Assembly: GCA_900540595.1 (NCBI GenBank)
Contig: UQGL01000005.1
Span: forward strand, 54,387 to 118,386
Reading direction: 5' to 3'
DNA length: 64,000 nt
Source of the DNA: an uncultured Oscillospiraceae bacterium
GTDB lineage: Bacteria; Bacillota; Clostridia; Oscillospirales; Ruminococcaceae
Each line of letters begins with the position of its first letter. The first letter of the stretch is position 1. A model generated the notes under the pieces. It had not been told where the DNA came from. It made no database searches and worked only from the letters and a program-made list of their open reading frames with translations. Position numbers and translations under genes: made by a program. Positions 50,086-58,318 of this stretch are shown here, one piece after another.

Positions 50086-50141
50086 AGGCCCACCTCCCCG
50101 CAAATCCTATGCGGGCGGGGGAAAAATTACCACTTACCCCC

Positions 50142-50170
50142 TTGACATTCGCAGAAAGATACGATATATA
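50142..50170 (+). promoter_or_regulatory. Promoter for acpP-proS
   Basis: TTGACA at 50142-50147, a 17-bp spacer and TATATA at 50165-50170, with AAAGGAG before ATG 50207. Confidence 0.85.
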
Positions 50171-50206
50171 TTAAATGTATATCTGTGTATAAAAAGGAGT
50201 TAAATT

Positions 50207-50443
50207 ATGGATTCCGAAGTTTTCAGCCGCATCCGTGATTATTTGGCAGAGCAGCTCGAGGTCGAGCCTGAAAAAATCACCGCCGACAGCGACATCGTCA
50301 ACGATTTCGGCGCTGACAGTCTGGATGTTATTGATATGATCACCACCCTGTCCGATGAGTTCGGCGTTGAGATCCCCGATGAGGACATCGAGAATTTCCA
50401 CACCGTCGGCGATGTGGTCAACTATCTGGAAGAAAGAATCTGA
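50207..50443 (+). CDS. acpP: Acyl carrier protein
   Basis: 78 residues, acidic. The phosphopantetheine attachment site is Ser38 in DFGADSLDVIDM, the standard ACP motif. It carries acyl chains in fatty acid synthesis. It stands apart from other fatty-acid genes and is followed 44 bases later by proS. Whether it is the main ACP or a second copy cannot be told here. Confidence 0.95.
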   Translation: MDSEVFSRIRDYLAEQLEVEPEKITADSDIVNDFGADSLDVIDMITTLSDEFGVEIPDEDIENFHTVGDVVNYLEERI

Positions 50444-50487
50444 ACAACAGCCCCGCTTTTGTTCAAGAGAGTGTGAGGATAAGAAAA

Positions 50488-51927
50488 ATGGCGAACGATA
50501 AGAAAAAGATGGTTGAGGCGATCACCGCACAGGAGGTCGACTTTGCCCAGTGGTATACCGACATCTGCACCAAGGCGGAGCTGGTAGAGTATTCCAGCGT
50601 CAAGGGCTTTGTGGTGCTGCGCCCCTATGGCTACGCCATCTGGGAGAATATCCAGAAGGATCTGGACGCCCGCTTCAAGGCGACCGGCCATGAGAATGTG
50701 GCCATGCCCGTGCTGATCCCCGAGAGCCTGCTCAAGAAGGAGGGCGAGCTGGTCAACGGCTTTGCCCCCGAGGTTGCGTGGGTCACGGCCGGCGGCAGCG
50801 ACCCGCTGGAGGAGCGCCTTGCGGTGCGCCCCACCAGCGAGACGATGTTCTGCGACCATTTCAGCCATGTGCTGCACTCCTACCGTGATCTGCCGATGCT
50901 GTACAACCAGTGGTGCAGCGTTGTCCGCTGGGAGAAATCCACCCGCCCGTTCCTGCGCACCCGTGAGTTCTGGTGGCAGGAGGGTCATACCATCCATGAG
51001 ACCGCCGAGGAGGCCAAGGCCGAGACCGAGCAGCAGCTGAACTGCTACGCTGACTTTGCCGAGCATGACCTGTGCATCCCTGTGCTGAAGGGCCGCAAGA
51101 CCGACAAGGAAAAGTTTGCCGGTGCGGAGGCGACCTACACCATCGAGGCCATGATGAAGGACGGCAAGGCCCTGCAGAGCGGCACGAGCCACTACTTCGG
51201 CGACAAGTTCAGCCGCGCCTACGATGTGACCTTTACCGGCCGCGATAACACGCTGCAGTATCCGTTCCAGACCTCTTGGGGCGCATCCACCCGCCTGATC
51301 GGCGCCATCATCATGACCCACGGCGATGATGACGGCCTGATCCTGCCCCCGGCCATCGCGCCCATTCAGGTCGTGATCGTGCCGGTCGCCGCCCACAAGC
51401 CCGGCGTGCTGGACAAGTGCCGCGAGCTGGCTGCCGAGATCGGCCAGTATGCCCGCGTCAAGCTGGATGACAGCGACAAGCAGCCCGGCTGGAAGTTTGC
51501 CCAGTGGGAGATGAAGGGCGTGCCCGTCCGCCTTGAGATCGGCCCCCGCGACATCGAGAACGGCCAGTGCGTGCTGGTCCGCCGCGACACCCGCGAGAAG
51601 CAGTTTGTCAAGTTTGAGGATCTGGCCACGGCCATCCCTGCTGCCATGGAGGCCTTGGCAAAGGATCTGTATGAGCGCGCACTGCAGAACCGCGAGCGCC
51701 GCACCTACAGCGCCACCACGATGGATGAGGTCAAGCAGATCGCCAAGGAGCACACCGGCTTTATCAAGACGATGTGGTGCGGTGATCTGGCCTGCGAGGA
51801 GGCCATGAAGAGCGAGGCTGGTCTGTCCAGCCGCTGCATGCCCTTTGCGCAGGAGCAGCTGAGCGATGTCTGCCCGGTCTGCGGCAAGCCCGCCCAGAAG
51901 ATGGTCGTCTGGGGCGTAGCGTACTAA
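50488..51927 (+). CDS. proS: Proline--tRNA ligase, type 3 (eukaryote/archaeon-like)
   Basis: 479 residues from ATG 50488 (GAGG about 10 bases upstream). It lacks the editing insertion of the usual bacterial ProRS and matches the type 3 form: VRPTSETMFCDHF, WEKSTRPFLRTREFWWQEGH (motif 2) and QTSWGASTRLIGAIIMTHGD (motif 3 region). The C-terminus has a Cys-rich zinc-type segment (MWCGDLACEEAMK, VCPVCGKPAQK) and the conserved last Tyr. It charges tRNA-Pro. Confidence 0.96.
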   Translation: MANDKKKMVEAITAQEVDFAQWYTDICTKAELVEYSSVKGFVVLRPYGYAIWENIQKDLDARFKATGHENVAMPVLIPESLLKKEGELVNGFAPEVAWVTAGGSDPLEERLAVRPTSETMFCDHFSHVLHSYRDLPMLYNQWCSVVRWEKSTRPFLRTREFWWQEGHTIHETAEEAKAETEQQLNCYADFAEHDLCIPVLKGRKTDKEKFAGAEATYTIEAMMKDGKALQSGTSHYFGDKFSRAYDVTFTGRDNTLQYPFQTSWGASTRLIGAIIMTHGDDDGLILPPAIAPIQVVIVPVAAHKPGVLDKCRELAAEIGQYARVKLDDSDKQPGWKFAQWEMKGVPVRLEIGPRDIENGQCVLVRRDTREKQFVKFEDLATAIPAAMEALAKDLYERALQNRERRTYSATTMDEVKQIAKEHTGFIKTMWCGDLACEEAMKSEAGLSSRCMPFAQEQLSDVCPVCGKPAQKMVVWGVAY

Positions 51928-51930
51928 GAA

Positions 51931-51962
51931 AAAGGGGATGCTGCAAGGCATCCCTTTTCTTG
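51931..51962 (+). terminator. Terminator after proS
   Basis: AAGGGGATGC pairs with GCATCCCTTT around a short loop (TGCAAG) and continues TTCTTG. Confidence 0.78.
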
Positions 51963-51969
51963 TATATCC

Positions 51970-52041
51970 TGTAGGGGCGGATTCCATATCCGCCCGAACC
52001 GTGCAGCCACCTGACGGGCGGATAGGGAATCCGCCCCTACG
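51970..52041. repeat. Family B repeat abutting a start codon
   Basis: Left end TGTAGGGGCGGATTCCATAT and right end GGATAGGGAATCCGCCCCTA; the two ends carry related GGATTC palindromes. It ends three bases before the ATG at 52044, so no Shine-Dalgarno fits between. Confidence 0.85.
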
Positions 52042-52043
52042 AT

Positions 52044-53138
52044 ATGATGATGAAAATCTTACTTGCAACACTTCTGATTTACGCCCTCAGTCTGGTTCTC
52101 ACGGCGGTGGGCAGCCGGTTGGCGGGGCGCTGCACTACTTGGTGCTGTGCGCTGCTTGGTCTGCCTATGTGGGTCGTGGGGGGCACAGTTACGCCCCTTT
52201 GTCTGGCACTGCCGCAGCTGGTGCTGGCGTTCCTCGCTGCAGGCATGTCGGTCACGGCGCTGGCGGTCGGCACAGCACTGGCCGGTGCCGTCACCAATCT
52301 GGGGCTGGCGCTGGCTGTCTGCCTGCTCAGCCGCCGCCGGTATGCTGTGGCTGACCGCGATGAGCTTTGCCGCAAGGCCGTGCTGCTGCTGGCCGCCTGC
52401 GGTGTGCTGGCGGTCTTTGTGCGGGACGGTGAGCTTAGCTACACCGGCACCGGCCTGCTGATGGGGCTGTTTGTGCTGTTCGTGCTGACAAGCATCGTCT
52501 TTCAGCACAGGTTCACCTACGGTGAGACGATCGAGGTGCTCTCCACCTCAGAGGAAACGCCCCGCCGGCGGCTGGATGCGCAGAGGTACGGCTATACCGC
52601 TCACACGATGGCCTTCCCGGTCATGAGCGTCTGGAATGCACTGAAAAATCTGGCCGGTGTGCTGGGCGGGCTGGCGCTGCTTTTTTCCGGGGCGCGGGCG
52701 CTGGTCTACAGCGCCACAACGCTGGCCAACCTGACCGGCACGATCCAGGCCCTCTGGGCGGCAACGCTCATCAGTCTGGGGTTCTGCATCCCGCTGCTGG
52801 TCGATGCGCTTGACCACCCGCTCGGCTCGGTCTGGAAGCGGTTTTCGATCCGCTGCCGGTACTACCCGCCGGATTCACTGCCGATTCAGCTTCTGAACAG
52901 CGCAATTTTAAACCTGACGCTGGCGCTGCCGCTTTCCAGCCTGATGTACCGCCACAGACTGCCGGTGGGCGCCCAGTTCCGCAGCTATGAGGTCCCGGTC
53001 TGCGCCGCCATGGCGCTGGTGCTGCTGCTGCCGCCGCTGTGCAAACACAAGCTCAAGCGCTGGCAGGGCGGCGCATGTCTGATGCTGTATATTCTCTATC
53101 TGGCCGCCGTGCTGCTGCTGCCGCTGGCGGGCGCGTAA
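52044..53138 (+). CDS. Diverged CaCA-type (Na/Ca exchanger-like) membrane protein
   Basis: 364 residues with about 10 membrane segments in two halves. The first half contains CLALPQLVLAFLAAGMSVTA, LAVGTALAGAVTNLGLALAV, which reads like the alpha-1 repeat of cation/Ca exchangers (G-x-S-L-P-E ... G-N-x-x-G-S-N). The second has ATLISLGFCIPLLVDALDHP and a matching LNSAILNLTLAL. The ion-binding acids are missing: PE is PQ in alpha-1 and PL in alpha-2. The assignment is tentative, and cation exchange is doubtful. A family B repeat occupies the place of a ribosome site; ATG triplets at 52044, 52047 and 52050 are all possible starts. Confidence 0.6.
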   Translation: MMMKILLATLLIYALSLVLTAVGSRLAGRCTTWCCALLGLPMWVVGGTVTPLCLALPQLVLAFLAAGMSVTALAVGTALAGAVTNLGLALAVCLLSRRRYAVADRDELCRKAVLLLAACGVLAVFVRDGELSYTGTGLLMGLFVLFVLTSIVFQHRFTYGETIEVLSTSEETPRRRLDAQRYGYTAHTMAFPVMSVWNALKNLAGVLGGLALLFSGARALVYSATTLANLTGTIQALWAATLISLGFCIPLLVDALDHPLGSVWKRFSIRCRYYPPDSLPIQLLNSAILNLTLALPLSSLMYRHRLPVGAQFRSYEVPVCAAMALVLLLPPLCKHKLKRWQGGACLMLYILYLAAVLLLPLAGA

Positions 53139-53171
53139 TTGAAAAATTGCACGATTGCATTTTCGTAGAGT

Positions 53172-53259
53172 TGTAGGGGCCGCACATGTGCGGCCCGCAA
53201 CTGTCCCATTATTGCTCGTCTGCCGTATACATGCGGGCCGGGCATGCCCGGCCCCTACA
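53172..53259. repeat. Family B repeat
   Basis: Left end TGTAGGGGCCGCACATGTGC with palindrome CCGCACATGTGCGG; right end GGCCGGGCATGCCCGGCCCC followed by TACA, the same palindrome as the left end at 38248. Confidence 0.85.
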
Positions 53260-53313
53260 AAGCAACAGCGGTCCACGCTTCGTATCCCGAAGTGTGGGCC
53301 GCTGTTGCTTTGT
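53258..53313. terminator. Long hairpin terminator before murE end
   Basis: AAAGCAACAGCGG (53259-53271) pairs with CCGCTGTTGCTTT (53299-53311), with further pairing of CCAC-CTTCG to CGAAG-GTGG inside. It sits between convergent genes; T runs are short on both sides. Confidence 0.65.
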
Positions 53314-53317
53314 AGGC

Positions 53318-54778
53318 TTACTTTTTCAACTCTGCGCAGGCTTCTTTGATGATCTCCCGCTCCACAAAATGCTCTTTTTTGCCGTGGATGATCTGGTAAT
53401 CCTCGTGACCTTTACCTGCAAACAGAACGATGTCGCCGGGCTGTGCCATCTTTACGGCCGCATAGATCGCCTCGCGGCGGTCGGTGATGCAGGTATAGGG
53501 GGCGTCCGGGGGCATATAGCTGGCAATGTCGCGGATGACATCCTCCGGCGGCTCGTTGTCCGGATTGTCGCTTGTGATGACGGTGTAGTCGGCATATCTG
53601 CCGGAGGCCTCGGCCAGCTCGCGGCGGCGGACCTGCGTGCGGCCGCCGACCGAGCCGAACACGCAGATCAGGCGGTGCGGATTGTAGGCGCGCAGCGTCT
53701 GCAGAGCGCTGGTCAGCGAGAGACCGTTGTGGCTGTAGTCCACGATAAAGGTGCGGCCGGGCAGCCCCTCCACAACCTCAAACCGGCCCTGCACAGGGGT
53801 GTGGGCCAGCGTGGCGGCAGCCTGCGCGGGCATTACGCCGAATGCCCCGCACAGTGCGATGGCGCACAGCGCATCGGACGCGCTGAACGCGCCGGGGGAC
53901 ATGACCTCAACATGGGTGCTCTGCCCGGCATGGCGGCAGACAAAATCAATGCCCAGCGCGGTGCTGCTGCGATACTGTGCCAGCATCACGCCGCGGTAGT
54001 CAGCCTCGGCCTTAATGCCAAAGCTGACCTGCTCACCACGAAAGCCATCGCGCATGAAATCGCTGTAAGGGTCATCTGCATTGTAAACCATCGTGCGGGC
54101 GTCGTATTCGGCGAACAAGCGGCGCTTGGCGCACTTGTAATCCTCGAAATCCGGGTGCTCGCCGGGGCCGATGTGATCCTCCGACAGGTTCGTAAAGGCC
54201 ACGACCTCAAACGGAACGCCGTCCACGCGATGGTGGCGCAGGGCCTGACTGCTGACCTCCAATACACAGTGATGCACACCGGCGTCCAGCATCTTCCGGA
54301 ACAGGCGGTGCAGCTCAAGGCTTTCGGGGGTGGTGTTGGCGGTGGCCTCGTGGCAGCCGGCAATATCCACCCCGTTTGAGCCAATGTAGGCGCAGGGAAG
54401 ACCGGCCTCGGTCATGATCGCGGCGGTCAGAAGCGCGGTCGTGGTCTTGCCCTTTGTGCCGGTAATGCCGATCAGGTGCAGCTTATCGGCAGGGTTGCCG
54501 TAGAAATCCGCCCCGATAACGGCCAGCGCAGCGCGGGTGTCGTCAGTGACGATTTGCACAGCATCGGCGGGCAGGTCAAGTGTGTGCTCCACCAAAAAGG
54601 CACGGCAGCCGTTTTGATAGGCACTGGCGGCGTAGGTGTGGCCGTCCAGCCACGCACCCACCAGACAGACGAACAGCGAACCGGCGCAGGCCTTGCGGGA
54701 ATCGTAGGTGATCGCGGTGATGTCGGTGTCCGATGCACCGGTGTGAGGAATGCGGTTGACAAGGTCGTTTAACTTCAT
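53318..54778 (-). CDS. murE: UDP-MurNAc-L-Ala-D-Glu--diamino acid ligase (MurE) with altered specificity motif
   Basis: 486 residues. MurE adds the third peptide residue to the peptidoglycan precursor. The ATP site is GITGTKGKTTTALL, with carbamylated Lys in the AKRRLFAEY region, and the end carries FAGKGHEDYQIIHGKKEHF. In DAP-adding enzymes the recognition motif is DNPR; here it is DNPD (TSDNPDNEPPEDV), so the Arg that contacts the DAP carboxylate is missing. This suggests lysine, ornithine or another diamino acid, or a relaxed enzyme. Upstream on the same strand are a D-Asp-ligase-like gene and asnB, consistent with a D-Asp cross-bridge. A second murE elsewhere cannot be excluded. Confidence 0.93.
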   Translation of the reverse strand: MKLNDLVNRIPHTGASDTDITAITYDSRKACAGSLFVCLVGAWLDGHTYAASAYQNGCRAFLVEHTLDLPADAVQIVTDDTRAALAVIGADFYGNPADKLHLIGITGTKGKTTTALLTAAIMTEAGLPCAYIGSNGVDIAGCHEATANTTPESLELHRLFRKMLDAGVHHCVLEVSSQALRHHRVDGVPFEVVAFTNLSEDHIGPGEHPDFEDYKCAKRRLFAEYDARTMVYNADDPYSDFMRDGFRGEQVSFGIKAEADYRGVMLAQYRSSTALGIDFVCRHAGQSTHVEVMSPGAFSASDALCAIALCGAFGVMPAQAAATLAHTPVQGRFEVVEGLPGRTFIVDYSHNGLSLTSALQTLRAYNPHRLICVFGSVGGRTQVRRRELAEASGRYADYTVITSDNPDNEPPEDVIRDIASYMPPDAPYTCITDRREAIYAAVKMAQPGDIVLFAGKGHEDYQIIHGKKEHFVEREIIKEACAELKK

Positions 54779-54800
54779 ATAAAAACTTCCTTTTTATTAA

Positions 54801-54950
54801 AAAGCCTTCCCCCGAGGGGGAAGGTGGCCGAGCCTGCGAGGCCGGATGAGGGGCGGGGTATCGTGGCCGCCCGCTTACGGGGTGCATCGGCAGACATGCC
54901 CCTCATCAGTCCGCTTCGCGGACAGCTTCTCCCTAAAGGGAGAAGCCTTT
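54801..54950. repeat. Family A repeat between the D-Asp ligase-like gene and murE
   Basis: AAGCCTTCCCCCGAGGGGGA at the left and CAGCTTCTCCCTAAAGGGAG at the right, with CCGGATGAGG and CCCCTCATCAGTCCGC between. It lies inside the presumed transcription unit. Confidence 0.85.
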
Positions 54951-54954
54951 TCCC

Positions 54955-56181
54955 TTACTTCTGTACCGGGTAATATGTCTTAAACTTCTTAAACTGCCTT
55001 CTCAGCTGCTCCAGCACGCAGGCGTAGCGCACCGGGTTCCACATAAGGTCAGGCTTGTACAGCAGGCTGCAGGCTTCCTTGCCCTGTGCCTTCAGCGCCT
55101 TGGCGCGGGCGACAAGGTCCTTGTCCTCGGTGTAGGTGAAGGCCACCTGCGCCGGCACATGATGCCAGAACACCTCGTTCCTGTTCAGCACACAGTCGGT
55201 GCCGCCGTCATTCCACTTTTCCACGACCAGTTTGGCAATATTCATGCCGGTGGCCGTGACATAGTAGTTGCTGCGGCCCTGACGCAGGTTGATCTCAAAC
55301 ACGCGGTAGTCGCCGGGGGTGCCGCTGTACTTGATGTCAAAGTTGGAGAAGCCGGTGTAGTGGCAGGCCTCCAGCATTTTGCGGATATTCTCGACCAGCG
55401 GCAGGGAGGCCGTGTCCTCGCTGACAATGGCGGCGTGGTTGCCAAGGCCATGGGGGGTATGCTCCTCGACCATCGTGTGCCCTAAGCACATCGCGCGGAC
55501 CTTGCCGTTCTCGTCCGAGAAGGCGGTCAGCACCCGCATGTGGTCATCTCCGCCCGGCACCATCTTTTGCAGCACCATCCGGTCCGGGTAGCCGCTGGCG
55601 TAAATGGTTTTCACGATCTCGGCGGCCTCGGCAGGGGTGGCGGCGGTGTAGACCTTCTTCATCGTGTCAAAGGGGTGCTTCCAGTAGTCAACGCTGGAGG
55701 ACGGCTTGACGATGATGGGATAGGCAAAGCCCAGCTTTTCCTCGGTCAGCTCGGCGGCGTCCACCGGGGCAGTCAGGATCTTGGTGTCCGGGTAGGGGAT
55801 GCCGAACTTATCGCAGACCTCGTAGAACTCGGCCTTTTTCTGGATCGAGCCGTACAGGTCAGCAGCGGGGCCGGGGGCAATATACTCGGTCAGCTCGGCC
55901 TTGCGGCGGATGATCATGGCGGCGTAGTCATCGGTGCAGCCAAACAGGTAAAGGCGCTTACCCTTATGCTGTGCGGCAAAGTCATGCAGAATACGCAGCA
56001 TGGTATCCTCGTTGTCCATATCGGGCACGGTGGTAAAGTGTACGAGCTTGGAATACTTGGTCGGCGCCATCGGGTAGCGGCCGTAGGCGTAGCTCTCCAC
56101 GCCGTAGGCCTCATGGAACGCCCGGGCAAAGTTGTAGCAGTTCAGGTCTGCACCAAGGAATACAGGGATAATATCAGACAT
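54955..56181 (-). CDS. D-aspartate ligase-like ATP-grasp protein
   Basis: 408 residues from ATG 56181 (GGAG 9 bases upstream). It is an ATP-grasp carboxylate-amine ligase. The start IIPVFLGADLNCYNFARAFH, the middle DDHMRVLTAFSDENGKVRAM, and the metal site FEINLRQGRSNYYVTATG resemble Enterococcus faecium Asl, which joins D-Asp by its beta-carboxyl to the side-chain amine of the third residue of the cell-wall stem peptide. The length agrees. Neighbours support this: asnB upstream and murE downstream on the same strand. The substrate is inferred; other ATP-grasp ligases share much of the core. Confidence 0.8.
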   Translation of the reverse strand: MSDIIPVFLGADLNCYNFARAFHEAYGVESYAYGRYPMAPTKYSKLVHFTTVPDMDNEDTMLRILHDFAAQHKGKRLYLFGCTDDYAAMIIRRKAELTEYIAPGPAADLYGSIQKKAEFYEVCDKFGIPYPDTKILTAPVDAAELTEEKLGFAYPIIVKPSSSVDYWKHPFDTMKKVYTAATPAEAAEIVKTIYASGYPDRMVLQKMVPGGDDHMRVLTAFSDENGKVRAMCLGHTMVEEHTPHGLGNHAAIVSEDTASLPLVENIRKMLEACHYTGFSNFDIKYSGTPGDYRVFEINLRQGRSNYYVTATGMNIAKLVVEKWNDGGTDCVLNRNEVFWHHVPAQVAFTYTEDKDLVARAKALKAQGKEACSLLYKPDLMWNPVRYACVLEQLRRQFKKFKTYYPVQK

Positions 56182-56201
56182 TGGGAACATCTCCGATTTT
56201 A

Positions 56202-56344
56202 TAAAGATAATAGATAAAAGATAATAGATAATAAAAAATGTGGAGTTTTCTCCCGTTGGTCGGAAACGAAATTTTTTGAGCGGAGCGCAGCGACGCGATC
56301 CACCATATTTTTTATCTTTTATTTATTATCTTTTATCTTTAAAA
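56202..56344. repeat. Family C AT-rich inverted-repeat element
   Basis: A left arm of GATAA/AATAG/AAAAG steps ending AAAATGTGGA and a right arm beginning TCCACCATATTTTTTATC then TTTTATTTATTATC form imperfect ~40-bp inverted repeats. The core is GC-richer. A second copy lies at 61307-61439. Both sit inside minus-strand operons. Confidence 0.8.
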
Positions 56345-56349
56345 GGCTC

Positions 56350-58200
56350 TCACGCATCAAACTTCTCAAAGAACTGCTCATGCCATGTTAAGAAGGTGTA
56401 GGCAGTCCAGATCTTGCGGCGCTCGTGCTTGGGATCGTTCAGCATGGCGACCAGCTTGTCCTGATCGAAATACTCGGCCGCCACATCGCTGGTAAAGCTC
56501 TTGCGCACCTTGGCGGAAAATTCCGGGTCTTCCAGCCACTTGGCAATCGGCACCGGGAAACCCTTCTTCGTGCGGTTGGCCCAGGCGTCAGGCAGGGTCT
56601 TGTTGGCGGCGGTGCGCAGCACGGCCTTGGTATCGCCGCGCAGCTTGTAGCTGTCGGGGTAGCACTCGGCCTCGCGCAGGACCTCACGGTCCAGATAGGG
56701 CACGCGCAGCTCCAGACTATGGGCCATGCTCATCTTATCGGCCTTCAAAAGAATATCGCCGGGCAGCCAGAGGTTCAGATCGAGGTACTGCTTCTTTTCC
56801 AGCTCGCTCAGATCCTTGACGCGGTCATAGATCGGCGCGGCGACCTCGCGGGCGGTGGGGCCGACACGGTACTTAGGTCTAAGGATGTCATAGGCGTCCT
56901 TCTCCTCAAAGACATGGGCTTGCCCGATGAACCAGTCCTCCGGACGGCCGCTGCCCTTGATGATAAAGTCGTGCCCCTTAAAGTAGGGCAGTTGCTGGCT
57001 CACATCGCTGGCCAGATGGCGCAGCGGTGCGGGCAGGCGCTTGTACTTCTGCATCAGCGGGGTGTCGGCGTACCACTCATAGCCGGCGTAGATCTCATCA
57101 GCGCCCTCGCCGGAGAGCACGACCGTGACATGCTGGCGGGCCAGCTGGCACAGGAAGTAGAGTGGCACGCTGGACGGGTTGGACTGCGGCTCATCCATGT
57201 GATACTGAATATCCGCAAAGGCGTCAAGGCACTGCTCCTTGGTCAGCATCTCGCGGTAGTTCTTGATGCCGAGCTTGTCGGAAAGCTCCCCGGCCTCGGT
57301 CGTCTCGTCAAATTTGTGGGTGCCGTCCGGGCTGGCAAAGCCAACCGAGAAGGTCTCATCGGGCATCAGGCAGGCCGTGATATAGCTGGAATCCACGCCG
57401 CCGGATAGGAAGGAGCCGACCTTGACATCGCTGATGCGGTGGGCGGCCACGCTCTCCCGCACGCGGGCGTCGATCTGATCGGCGCACTGCTCATAAGAAA
57501 GCGTCGTGGGGTGGCGAAAATCGGCGTCCCAGTACCGCTCAATCTGCATTTTGCCGTCCTTGTAGGTGAACCAGTGGGCGGGGGGCAGCTTGTAGGTGCC
57601 CTTGAAGAAGGTCTCGTTCATGGCGCTGTACTGGAAGGTCAGGTAGGGGCGCAGCGCCTCGGCGTTGACCTCCCGGCGGAAACCGGGGTGCTCCAGCAGG
57701 CTCTTGATTTCGCTGCCGAACAGCAGCTCACCTGCCTCGGTCTGGGTGTAGTAGAACGGCTTGATGCCGAAGATGTCGCGTGCGCCGTACATCTCGTTGG
57801 TTTTCGTATCCCACACGACAAAGGCAAACATGCCGCGCAGCATACCGGCCAGCTTTGTGCCGTACTCCTCATAGCCGTGCAGGATGACCTCGGTGTCGCA
57901 GTGGGTCTGGAAGATGTGGCCCTTGGCCTGCAGCTCGGTGCGCAGCTCCATAAAATTGTAGATCTCGCCGTTGAACACGCAGACAACGGTGCCGTCCTCA
58001 TTGTACATGGGCTGTTTGCCTGCGGCCAGGTCGATGATGCTCAGACGGCGGAAGCCCAGCGCGATGGCGCTGCGGGGGTCATTGCCGCTGATATGGTAGC
58101 CCTCCATATCGGGGCCGCGGTGGATGATGCGGTCTGCCATTCTGTGCAGGATGGCCTCGCGCTGTTCACGCAGGCCGGTAAAGCCAACAAAGCCACACAT
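56350..58200 (-). CDS. asnB: Asparagine synthase (glutamine-hydrolysing), possibly cell-wall amidating
   Basis: 616 residues. The N-terminal glutaminase has the nucleophile Cys2 (MCGFVGFTG) and RRLSIIDLAAGKQPM. The synthetase domain has the ATP loop SFLSGGVDSSYITA and LSGEGADEIYAGYEWY. It may make free asparagine. However, AsnB-type enzymes also amidate cell-wall residues (AsnH of Lactococcus amidates the D-Asp cross-bridge; Bacillus AsnB amidates meso-DAP), and this gene leads into a D-Asp-ligase-like gene and murE. I infer a wall-amidating role is at least as likely. Confidence 0.93.
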   Translation of the reverse strand: MCGFVGFTGLREQREAILHRMADRIIHRGPDMEGYHISGNDPRSAIALGFRRLSIIDLAAGKQPMYNEDGTVVCVFNGEIYNFMELRTELQAKGHIFQTHCDTEVILHGYEEYGTKLAGMLRGMFAFVVWDTKTNEMYGARDIFGIKPFYYTQTEAGELLFGSEIKSLLEHPGFRREVNAEALRPYLTFQYSAMNETFFKGTYKLPPAHWFTYKDGKMQIERYWDADFRHPTTLSYEQCADQIDARVRESVAAHRISDVKVGSFLSGGVDSSYITACLMPDETFSVGFASPDGTHKFDETTEAGELSDKLGIKNYREMLTKEQCLDAFADIQYHMDEPQSNPSSVPLYFLCQLARQHVTVVLSGEGADEIYAGYEWYADTPLMQKYKRLPAPLRHLASDVSQQLPYFKGHDFIIKGSGRPEDWFIGQAHVFEEKDAYDILRPKYRVGPTAREVAAPIYDRVKDLSELEKKQYLDLNLWLPGDILLKADKMSMAHSLELRVPYLDREVLREAECYPDSYKLRGDTKAVLRTAANKTLPDAWANRTKKGFPVPIAKWLEDPEFSAKVRKSFTSDVAAEYFDQDKLVAMLNDPKHERRKIWTAYTFLTWHEQFFEKFDA

Positions 58201-58318
58201 GGTAATTTCCCTTTCGTTTTATCTATAGAACAATTAGACAGAATTTTACTTATATATTTGTATATTGTACCACAGATGCAGGGAAAAGAAAAGTATGCCC
58301 GTAAAATATTCAGCAAAA

